Shown: in pieces, positions 24,353 to 31,961 of the stretch
How positions within the stretch are numbered: position 1 is the stretch's first letter
Layout of the letters: every line of letters begins with the position of its first letter
Source of the DNA: Saprospiraceae bacterium
GTDB taxonomy: Bacteria > Bacteroidota > Bacteroidia > Chitinophagales > Saprospiraceae
NCBI GenBank assembly: GCA_020630775.1
Contig: JAHDIN010000025.1
Coordinates: 1-42,375, forward strand
Length of the DNA stretch: 42,375 nt
Direction of reading: 5' to 3'
Notes under the pieces: model-generated
Databases searched by the model: none
What the model saw: only the letters and a program-made list of their open reading frames with translations
Told to the model about the DNA's origin: nothing
Position numbers and translations under genes: made by a program

Positions 24353-27300
24353 TTACAACTTTATAAACTTTTTAGTTTGTTTTTCTTGACCTATCATTAA
24401 GTCTAAGAAATATACGCCTGATGGTAAATCTGAAATACCAATCTGTACTTTTCCACTAGTAGCTTTTAATATCTCAAAATCTTGAATTAACCTACCATTC
24501 ATATCTAAAATGAAAAGTTCATCATATTCATCTTGATTTTCAAACTCAAGTGTCAACATATCTGCTGCAGGATTTGGATAAATTTTTAAGTCAGAATTGA
24601 AGTAACGCTTTTCAATATCTTCATTTACAAAATTCATCTCATTACAATCATCTTTAGTTGCTGAAAAACTAAGGGGTTCATTGCCGATTGAAAATGCATA
24701 GCAGCCGGTTTCACTGTCAGCAAAAACGAAAATTTCAAATCCTAAATCTTCACAGTCTGCATTAGCACAAAAGTTTGGACTGCACTCTTCAGCCAACAAA
24801 GACAATTCGAAAACAACTGTACTTGATTCCCCGCAAGGCGTTGGAACACCCCAATGATTATTTGGATGACCATCATTAGAACATTCTGCACCCGTTCCAT
24901 TAGAATTAAAATACCAACCTGGAGGTAAAATATCTCCAGCTTTTAAGTCCCCTTGATCTTCACCGTAGTCTAGAGATAAATAACCCCAAGCGTTTGTAAA
25001 CAAACTAAGGTTATCATTATCGAAATTATATCTAACATCATCAAACCATGCCCATCCCGTTGGAGGCTCTGTCCATGCTTCCAAATTGGTATCTGGAATA
25101 TTCCATCCTTCATGAAGGACTGGAACTACTCCATGCATCCAAGCACAATTATTTCCACTACCAATAGAATCAGAATTAAATTCTATTGTTATAGTAAATA
25201 AAACTTCCTCACCCGGAAAGTAAGGACCTTCAGGATTCAAATTCGGATTTTCTGGTCGCGTAGGAACAATAGTCCCTGTATAAGAAGACTTGTTTTGAGC
25301 ATTTGAACAAGACCATTCTGCTAATATGGTTTGTAAATTATAGGCTTCTACACAACTAAATCCTTGAAAATCTTGACAATATCTTGTCCCAGAAGAATTA
25401 TATAGAATATTTGCATCAGGACCCTCTACGAAATAAAAGACCGAGCTATTGATTTGATAAACGGTAACACCATATCCGTCACAATCATTTTCATCAATTA
25501 TATCGGAAAGAATTGGATAGTCAATAAATATTTGATCATTAGTAGTCCCGCCATCTTCACAAGGACCTGAAGAAACAACAGAAACGCCTGCACATGCAGC
25601 AAAACAATCATTGAGATAGGTGTTCCCATCAGAACCACATACAGGGTCCGCATCACCTGGACATGAACATCCCTCGCACGTCCATGTAGCTAAAGGATTG
25701 GTTAGTCCATAACTTTCAAGACAGCTAAATCCTGAATAATCTCCACAATACCTTTGCCCCTGAGAAGTATACAATACACCTAATCCATCTTCAATAACAT
25801 AAGCAAATAACGTTGAACCAAGTTGATAGATTTCAACACCTATGCCATCACAATCTTCAGGATCTACAAGATCTGACAACCATGGATAATCTTCAAAAAT
25901 CATATCATCATTTCCTCCTCCATTATCACAAGGTCCAATAGAAACAATATTGACTCCAGCACAATTCGCTTCACAAATATTTTCATATGTTACACCATCC
26001 TCTCCACATACAGGATCATAAAAAGTCGGACAAATACAATCTTCCTCTTCACAATTAAACTCAGCAACCAAATTGGTTAGCCCATACGCATCTAAACAAC
26101 TGAATCCTGGATAGTCACCACAATATCTTAAAGCTGAAGAATTATACAATGTTCCTAAACCGTTTGCCTCCACGACAAAAGCATAAAACGAAGCTCCTAG
26201 TTGATAAATTTGAAGTGTTTGACCTGCGCAATCATTTGGATCAAAAACACCGTTAAGTACCCAAGGAAAATCATCGAAAATCTGGTCGTTATTTTCTCCA
26301 CCTTGATCTCGACAATCAACAATAATTTCAAAAGAGTGTCTGAAAACATTGTTGCATCCATCTTCAACTACATATTCTACAATATAAGTGCCATCAACCA
26401 ATGTATCTCTTGGACTTAAACTTGATTCAAAAGTCATAGGCACATCTACATCGCAAGTAGTAGTAAAATGAATATTCTCTTCTAATGGAAATGGATATGC
26501 TTGGCTAGCATTAAAATCACTAAACTGATTGCCGAACACAAAACTATTGTTAACACAATCTGAAATTTCTATTGGCCCTTCAGGCAAGAAAGTTTCGGGG
26601 TCTCCTATAAGGCGAATTTCTGTTTGTGTTGTTGGCGAACATGAAAAGTCAACACGTATTGCTGGCGAAATAGGACTACAACATGCTTCGTTAAAAATAT
26701 CACTGTTAATTGTACCCTTTAAATAATAAGCCCCACCACTTGGAGGACATTCTACGATCCAATTAAAATCCGATACTTCTGATGTCACATTGAAAGGATC
26801 TATGATTCCTGGAGATAAGACTCCGATACTTGCAATACCATTCAACCCCTCTTTAGTAACAAAACTACCGTTATCCGATCTGATTGATGCATAAGAAAAA
26901 TCTGATTCACCACAAGAGGTAATAATAGAATAAGAGCCACTAGAATTATCAAACCCATCAAGACATCTTTCGCATTCGCTTGTTAATACGTAAATGCAAC
27001 CTTCAACAGAACATAGTGATTCTGTAAACAATGGTAAATTAGAATTCTTATCTAAGAATACAACTACTGATGAATTAGGTGGTATATAATCGCCAGGTCC
27101 TACAGCAATTACATTAGAACAGCCGTCGATCAAATCTACAAAAGCTGGCATCCAAGAACAACCTTCTCCAAATCTATCATTATTACAATCTGAAGGGCAC
27201 GCATTATCACAATTGTTTTCTATATCTAAAATCAATTCATCTATGGCAAACCCAGAACCCGAACCAATCACTAAAACTTGATCTTGAGAATTCGAATATG

Positions 27301-28594
27301 AATCTACTAAAACAGAGATCATTTCAGCCTGTTGATTACAGCTATTCCAAGTACTTGTTATATCAGATGAACCTATTAGTGTACCTGACTGGCCTGGAAT
27401 AAAATCTGGATCATTGCTGTAATACCAATCAATTGTTCCTCCATCAGGTAACAAGTCTTCATCTACTTGTATCGATAGAATATCATTAGGTTGAATATTT
27501 GGAATAAAATTAGAAGTAGCTCCATTGACTTGAAGTTCTATGGCATTATTCCACTTAGGACATGTTTCTAGATTATCGAATGCACAATTGTCTTCTCCTG
27601 GGAATGAGATATTGAACTCAATTAAGTAATTAAAAAGGCATCCACAATTGTTTTCGTAATCAAATTCGTATGCACTGTTTTCTAACTCAGAAAAATCAAT
27701 ATTTATTCCAGGTAAATCATAACCGTTTTGATCCTCACCATTTAACTGATAACCATTTGAAATCTCTTCAAAACAAAGATCAATAGAAGCAAAACTTTCT
27801 AACACATCAAATACTTCTATTTCGATACAATCTGGTGGGACCAAAAGATTACAAGCGTCACTAGATTCTTCCATGCACAATTCGTAAATCCCAGGGCTAT
27901 TAAATTTGAGATCCACAAATTCAACCGGCACTACAGTTATACGATCGCCTATTATACCACCTCCATTAGAATTAAACCATTCGACAGTTGAAGCATTTGC
28001 ATCACCACCAATTTCAATTATTTCGAAAATAAAGGGTCCTTCAAAATCATCAGGAACACCTTCAATAGGGATTTCGATAAAATTGTCGAGGCAAAATAAC
28101 CCATTATCAGAAAACTGATCTGTACAGCCATTTTCGTATGCAGGCTGTTGAAAATCAACATCTACTTCAGTATTAGGTCCACCATCTTGCTCAAAACCAA
28201 AAAAGAAAACACAATCGCCTGTGAATTGACAATTCCTGAATCTGAAACTGTAGTTTTCTCCTATTTCTAAATCAATACAATCTTCAAAAAATAAAGGGAA
28301 GCACTCTGCGTCATCATACAATGGTATAGTACAATTTTCGAGTAATTGAAAGTCTACCAGACCTGACTCACAACCTGATTCATAATAAAAACAGACTTGT
28401 TCTTCAACAGCAGTGAATGTAATCCATATTTCTTCTTCTCCAACTAGTTCAAACGATCCATCAAAATACGGCATACAATAAAGAGGTGGATCATCTTCAC
28501 ATTCACCAAGTTCTGTAAGCATTTGTGAATGAGAAAATAATGGAAAGATCAAAAAGGATAGAATACTCAAAAAGAGCAGAAGTTGATTTCTCAT
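24353..28594 (-). CDS. Large secreted T9SS protein with two Kazal inhibitor domains
   Basis: A 1413-aa extracellular protein. A signal peptide (MRNQLLLFLSILSFLIFPLF) is followed by a cysteine-rich body of Ig-like/HYR-like character. Between about residues 780 and 1090 a unit of roughly 80 aa occurs three times (QIFDDFPW..DCAGQTLQIYQLG, MIFEDYPW..DCDGIGVEIYQLG, QIFIDYPI..DCDGYGVTVYQIN, each with RYC.D..GFSC). The first two are followed by Kazal domains at about 851-887 and 971-1007, showing PVCGEDGVTYENIC and PVCGSDGNTYLNDC. Kazal domains inhibit serine proteases. The C-terminal 80 aa are a T9SS type-A sorting domain (IYPNPAADMLTLEF...GVYFLDLMIG). It is probably surface-bound or released; the overall role is unknown. 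Confidence 0.88.
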   Translation of the reverse strand: MRNQLLLFLSILSFLIFPLFSHSQMLTELGECEDDPPLYCMPYFDGSFELVGEEEIWITFTAVEEQVCFYYESGCESGLVDFQLLENCTIPLYDDAECFPLFFEDCIDLEIGENYSFRFRNCQFTGDCVFFFGFEQDGGPNTEVDVDFQQPAYENGCTDQFSDNGLFCLDNFIEIPIEGVPDDFEGPFIFEIIEIGGDANASTVEWFNSNGGGIIGDRITVVPVEFVDLKFNSPGIYELCMEESSDACNLLVPPDCIEIEVFDVLESFASIDLCFEEISNGYQLNGEDQNGYDLPGINIDFSELENSAYEFDYENNCGCLFNYLIEFNISFPGEDNCAFDNLETCPKWNNAIELQVNGATSNFIPNIQPNDILSIQVDEDLLPDGGTIDWYYSNDPDFIPGQSGTLIGSSDITSTWNSCNQQAEMISVLVDSYSNSQDQVLVIGSGSGFAIDELILDIENNCDNACPSDCNNDRFGEGCSWMPAFVDLIDGCSNVIAVGPGDYIPPNSSVVVFLDKNSNLPLFTESLCSVEGCIYVLTSECERCLDGFDNSSGSYSIITSCGESDFSYASIRSDNGSFVTKEGLNGIASIGVLSPGIIDPFNVTSEVSDFNWIVECPPSGGAYYLKGTINSDIFNEACCSPISPAIRVDFSCSPTTQTEIRLIGDPETFLPEGPIEISDCVNNSFVFGNQFSDFNASQAYPFPLEENIHFTTTCDVDVPMTFESSLSPRDTLVDGTYIVEYVVEDGCNNVFRHSFEIIVDCRDQGGENNDQIFDDFPWVLNGVFDPNDCAGQTLQIYQLGASFYAFVVEANGLGTLYNSSALRYCGDYPGFSCLDAYGLTNLVAEFNCEEEDCICPTFYDPVCGEDGVTYENICEANCAGVNIVSIGPCDNGGGNDDMIFEDYPWLSDLVDPEDCDGIGVEIYQLGSTLFAYVIEDGLGVLYTSQGQRYCGDYSGFSCLESYGLTNPLATWTCEGCSCPGDADPVCGSDGNTYLNDCFAACAGVSVVSSGPCEDGGTTNDQIFIDYPILSDIIDENDCDGYGVTVYQINSSVFYFVEGPDANILYNSSGTRYCQDFQGFSCVEAYNLQTILAEWSCSNAQNKSSYTGTIVPTRPENPNLNPEGPYFPGEEVLFTITIEFNSDSIGSGNNCAWMHGVVPVLHEGWNIPDTNLEAWTEPPTGWAWFDDVRYNFDNDNLSLFTNAWGYLSLDYGEDQGDLKAGDILPPGWYFNSNGTGAECSNDGHPNNHWGVPTPCGESSTVVFELSLLAEECSPNFCANADCEDLGFEIFVFADSETGCYAFSIGNEPLSFSATKDDCNEMNFVNEDIEKRYFNSDLKIYPNPAADMLTLEFENQDEYDELFILDMNGRLIQDFEILKATSGKVQIGISDLPSGVYFLDLMIGQEKQTKKFIKL

Positions 28595-28624
28595 AGGAAT
28601 TGTTTCTATATAATTAAGAATACA

Positions 28625-28653
28625 GGGGCAGCACTTAAGGTAAACACTACCCC
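28625..28653 (-). promoter_or_regulatory. Leader hairpin upstream of the Kazal-domain gene
   Basis: On the minus strand GGGGTAGTG can pair with TGCTGCCCC (nine pairs including G-U) around an 11-nt loop, 31 nt before the ATG at 28594. A TACTTTTG box at 28678-28685 (minus) could be the -7 element, which would put this hairpin in the transcribed leader. No good -33 box was found. Confidence 0.35.
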
Positions 28654-28772
28654 TTTGATTTTTTTAAATCTTGCCTTCAAAAGTAAATACACCCAAAAAT
28701 CGAAATACGTTGCCTCTTAAAGATATTTAATATTCAATTTGCTTGGAATTAGAAAAGTTAGTGTAAAGTAAA

Positions 28773-28780
28773 TAGCTTTG
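28773..28780 (+). promoter_or_regulatory. Possible -7 box for the GH16 gene
   Basis: TAGCTTTG matches TAnnTTTG and would start transcription about 13 nt before the GTG start. No TTG is at the expected -33 distance, so this is weak. Confidence 0.3.
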
Positions 28781-28799
28781 ATAAAGCAAAGCAATATTC

Positions 28800-29669
28800 G
28801 TGGATTTAAAAGGAACGATCAAGTTTATTTTTTACCTTTTGGTTATACTCGGAGGTATTGCTGTATTGAAACTCCTTTCAGAATTTGATTATCAATCAAG
28901 AAAGACAGATACACCCCAATGGGAATTAGTTTGGTCAGACGAATTTGAAAAAGATGGTGCCCCTAATGACACCATTTGGCAATATGACTTAGGAGATGGA
29001 TGTCCGGTTCTTTGTGGGTGGGGTAATAATGAACAACAATATTACACTAGTGATTCAGCAAATGTTTTTGTTAATGGTGGTCAACTACATATCAAGGCCA
29101 TTAAAAATGATGCGTTTGGCAAACCTTACACGTCTGCAAGAATAAAGTCTAAGCCTGAATTTGATATAAAGTATGGTAAAGTTTGTGTTAAGCTTAAAAA
29201 TCCTTCTGGCGTAGGTACTTGGCCAGCAGTATGGATGTTACCAACAAAAAACTATTACGGCTACTGGCCTAAAAGTGGTGAGATAGATATTATGGAACAT
29301 GTTGGCTATCATCCAGACTCAATTTATGGCACTGTGCATACTGCATCATATAATCATCTAAAAAGAACTCAAAAAGGTGGCACAGTTGCTATTCCAGATA
29401 ATGAATCAACATTTCACAAGTATTCTATTGAGTGGAATCAAGATAGCATTCTTTATAAAGTAGATGAAAAACCATACTTCACCTTTAAAAACATTAACCA
29501 CTCGCATCGAGAATGGCCTTTTACAAAAGATTTTCACATTATAATGAATGTTGCCATGGGTGGTAATTGGGGAGGTGCTGAAGGCTTAGATACTACCATT
29601 ACAACAGCTACTATGGAGGTAGATTATGTTAGAGTTTACAAAGACAGCTCTCCTCAGAAATTGTTCTAA
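28800..29669 (+). CDS. Glycoside hydrolase family 16 endoglucanase
   Basis: A 289-aa GH16 enzyme, most likely an endo-beta-1,3-glucanase (laminarinase) that cuts algal or fungal beta-glucan. The catalytic motif GEIDIMEHVG gives nucleophile Glu161, assisting Asp163 and acid/base Glu166. WELVWSDEFEKDGAPNDTIW at the start and MNVAMGGNWGG near the end are typical of the laminarinase-like subgroup. An N-terminal hydrophobic helix (IFYLLVILGGIAVLKLL) acts as signal anchor, so it should be membrane-tethered in the periplasm; no lipobox and no T9SS domain are present. Translation starts at GTG 28800, because the frame is closed at 28782 and no earlier ATG exists. Exact substrate is inferred. Confidence 0.92.
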   Translation: MDLKGTIKFIFYLLVILGGIAVLKLLSEFDYQSRKTDTPQWELVWSDEFEKDGAPNDTIWQYDLGDGCPVLCGWGNNEQQYYTSDSANVFVNGGQLHIKAIKNDAFGKPYTSARIKSKPEFDIKYGKVCVKLKNPSGVGTWPAVWMLPTKNYYGYWPKSGEIDIMEHVGYHPDSIYGTVHTASYNHLKRTQKGGTVAIPDNESTFHKYSIEWNQDSILYKVDEKPYFTFKNINHSHREWPFTKDFHIIMNVAMGGNWGGAEGLDTTITTATMEVDYVRVYKDSSPQKLF

Positions 29670-29672
29670 AAA

Positions 29673-29699
29673 ATCCCCCATTTTATATAAATGAGGGAT
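29673..29699 (+). terminator. Hairpin after GH16 gene
   Basis: ATCCC-C-CATT pairs with AATG-A-GGGAT (nine pairs, one mismatch), starting 3 bp after the stop. The following sequence is only weakly T-rich, so termination strength is uncertain. Confidence 0.5.
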
Positions 29700-30108
29700 C
29701 AATTGGGTTTTAACAAACATAATCCAAATGCTTCTGGGATGAAGCATAAATGCGTTAGCATATTTAAAACGTCTGAGAATACTCAATTGTAGTCGTTATT
29801 GAATGGAGTTACATAAATTCAGTGAATACCCTTATTAGATTGGAAGTACGATTAAATGCAAACAGAAGTGTTGATAAGTATATCAAAGCCAATTAGCCTA
29901 TAATATAGGTAAAAAATATAAATCGTAATTAATTGGTAAAGAACAGATTATAGCTTAATTCATTGGTAGCATGGACTTACAGGCCAATTACATCAACGCA
30001 TTCAATAACTAATTATTTATCTTAAACCAGTATCGTATTATTATAATAAAATAGTATTTTCACATCTAACTTCAATATTAGCCTTGGAGTTTGATAAACC
30101 AAAATGAT
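29700..30108. other. Intergenic stretch without recognisable genes
   Basis: About 400 bp between two terminators on opposite strands. It is AT-rich with stops in all frames, no convincing ORF, tRNA or repeat. Nothing further seen. Confidence 0.5.
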
Positions 30109-30138
30109 AAAATCCTGGTAGTTTTCTACTGGGATTTT
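30109..30138 (-). terminator. Terminator after amidohydrolase gene
   Basis: On the minus strand AAATCC-CA-GTAG pairs with CTAC-CA-GGATTT around AAAA, followed by a T-rich stretch. It begins 5 bp after the stop codon at 30144. Confidence 0.65.
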
Positions 30139-30143
30139 TCTTT

Positions 30144-31784
30144 TTATTTGGGTTCTTTATCCTCCTCTAATCGCTTAAAATAAGCATCCATTCCTGGTTG
30201 ATTTATTTCAAAACCCTCTTCAGCTTTTGCCTTATCGGCCATCTTCCTCACATCATCCAACAGATCTTTAGCATTGTAGATAATCCCGTCTTTAACTGTA
30301 TACAATACACCACCAACCCTTACTATTTCATTATCTTCAGTTAATTTGATGGCCCCAGTACCGTACAATACTTTTAAGTTAACTAATGGGTTTTCTTCAA
30401 TAATAATTAGATCGGCCTTTTTACCAACTTCTACGCTACCTATTTCATCATCTAATCCTAAAGCTTCTGCGCCATAAAGGGTGGCCGAACGTATAACCTC
30501 TAGAGGATGAAATCCAGATTCGCGTAACAATTCCAATTCTCTGATATATCCAAAACCATATAACTTGTAAATAAATCCTGAATCAGATCCAGCCGTCACT
30601 CTACCACCTCGATTTTTATATTCATTCACGAAAGTCATCCAAAGTTTATAATTCTCTCTCCAATCAACTTCTTGCTCAGTACCCCAAAAGTGCCAATAGG
30701 AGCCATGAGAAATTTTACTAGGTAAGAAGAATCGCCAAAGACTTGGAAGTGTATAGATTTCATGCCATTCTTCTCTCCTTGCTCTGTGTAAATCTCTTGA
30801 AGCTTCATATATATTGAAGGTAGGATCAATAGTGAAGTCTAATTCTAAAAGTTCATCCATCACAGCATTCCAATGGTCCGAATATGGTTCTGCAGCTTGT
30901 TTCCATAGCCTTCCAGCTTCTTCAAATCGATGCTGTTCATTTCTGTAATTGTAATCCAATGGATAATCCTGAATTGTTTTATCTTGAAATAACGCTTCTG
31001 GTAAGCCATACCAGTGTTCCATGGTTGTTAAGCCCGCATGTGCAGAATTCAAAACATTCCATCGTGCTACATCTAGCTGCGCATGATGACAAGCAGACCT
31101 TAGCCCTAGCCTCTTATTTTCTTCCAATGCAGCTTGGAAAATTTTAGGAGGTAATCCAAAAAATTTAATCCCATCCGCCCCATTCTGAGCATTTTGCCGA
31201 ACCCACTCTTTAGCCTGAGCAGCTGTGCTAATTGTCTCCTTACTTCCTTGACCAAATACAGTGTAAGCTTCAATTCTTGGCGCAGTTATTTTATTTTCTT
31301 CAGAAAGCCTTTTATGCTCTAAAGTCCATTCTAAACCATTACCACAAGATGGATCCCTTATGGTAGTGATACCGTGCCCTAACCATAATTTAAAAACATA
31401 CTCAGCATTAGCGCCTTGCATTTTACCTCCAATGTGACCATGCATATCTACCAGACCTGGTAAGACAAACATCCCTTCAGCATTTATTTCTTTGCCACCT
31501 TCAGCTAATTTAGGTCTACGCGTGCTGTCTATCGGCACTCCAGGATATCCTACTGGTCTTATGTTAGATATAACATTATTATTTATTACAATATCTACCG
31601 GACCAAGAGGTGGCGAACCTGTACCACTAATTAATGTGACGCCTCTAATGATTAATTGATTAAAAGGACCTTCACCTTCAGAAACAATAGGAGCTTTTCC
31701 TACTTGTGCCTTCAGCTGAAAACATAATATACATAATAGCAGAATATTGAAATTAAAACGCTTCATATTAATTTTTTTAGACAT
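30144..31784 (-). CDS. Secreted amidohydrolase-family enzyme
   Basis: A 546-aa metal-dependent hydrolase of the amidohydrolase superfamily (imidazolonepropionase/prolidase-like branch). A signal peptide is clear from Met7 on (MKRFNFNILLLCILCFQLKAQ), so translation may start at 31784 or 31766. Metal-site motifs: VDMHGHIGG (first His pair), GADGIKFFG (possible bridging Lys), ACHHAQLD and TMEHWYG (further His), and TAGSDSGF (Asp). The surrounding small beta-domain is typical (ADLIIIEENPL). Exported members hydrolyse dipeptides or cyclic amides; the substrate cannot be read from sequence. It is monocistronic, with a GTTAGA-N7-TCTAAC dyad upstream (31805-31823). Confidence 0.88.
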   Translation of the reverse strand: MSKKINMKRFNFNILLLCILCFQLKAQVGKAPIVSEGEGPFNQLIIRGVTLISGTGSPPLGPVDIVINNNVISNIRPVGYPGVPIDSTRRPKLAEGGKEINAEGMFVLPGLVDMHGHIGGKMQGANAEYVFKLWLGHGITTIRDPSCGNGLEWTLEHKRLSEENKITAPRIEAYTVFGQGSKETISTAAQAKEWVRQNAQNGADGIKFFGLPPKIFQAALEENKRLGLRSACHHAQLDVARWNVLNSAHAGLTTMEHWYGLPEALFQDKTIQDYPLDYNYRNEQHRFEEAGRLWKQAAEPYSDHWNAVMDELLELDFTIDPTFNIYEASRDLHRARREEWHEIYTLPSLWRFFLPSKISHGSYWHFWGTEQEVDWRENYKLWMTFVNEYKNRGGRVTAGSDSGFIYKLYGFGYIRELELLRESGFHPLEVIRSATLYGAEALGLDDEIGSVEVGKKADLIIIEENPLVNLKVLYGTGAIKLTEDNEIVRVGGVLYTVKDGIIYNAKDLLDDVRKMADKAKAEEGFEINQPGMDAYFKRLEEDKEPK

Positions 31785-31804
31785 ATGTTAGGCGTAACGA
31801 AAAG

Positions 31805-31823
31805 TTAGAACTTCTCTCTAACA
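31805..31823. promoter_or_regulatory. Dyad upstream of amidohydrolase gene
   Basis: Perfect 6-bp inverted repeat GTTAGA-N7-TCTAAC, 21 bp before the ATG at 31784. On the minus strand a TTG lies 16 nt before TAACTTTT, a near match to the -7 box, so the dyad would overlap the promoter. Confidence 0.3.
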
Positions 31824-31924
31824 ATTTATACAATCGTAATGAATTAAAAGAATTCAGGTTTAATCTCTTAAATATTTCTAAAAATTGAAAACTAATTAGG
31901 GGTAGCAGATGATTGTGTTGTCAT

Positions 31925-31959
31925 GGTGTTGAGACCAAGTCTCTACACAACACCTTTTT
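31925..31959 (+). promoter_or_regulatory. Terminator-like hairpin directly before a start codon
   Basis: GGTGTTG (31925-31931) pairs with CAACACC (31948-31954) and the inner GAGAC-CAA-GTCTC adds a second helix. Five T residues follow, and the ATG at 31962 is 2 nt later. A second GTGTTG at 31915-31920 could pair with the same CAACAC and exclude the terminator form. The layout is that of an attenuator, but the promoter was not identified. Confidence 0.5.
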
Positions 31960-31961
31960 AA

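Noticed and set aside
29586..29786. 66-aa minus-strand ORF after the GH16 gene
   Set aside because: It crosses the GH16 3' end and its terminator hairpin, with no family or start signal.
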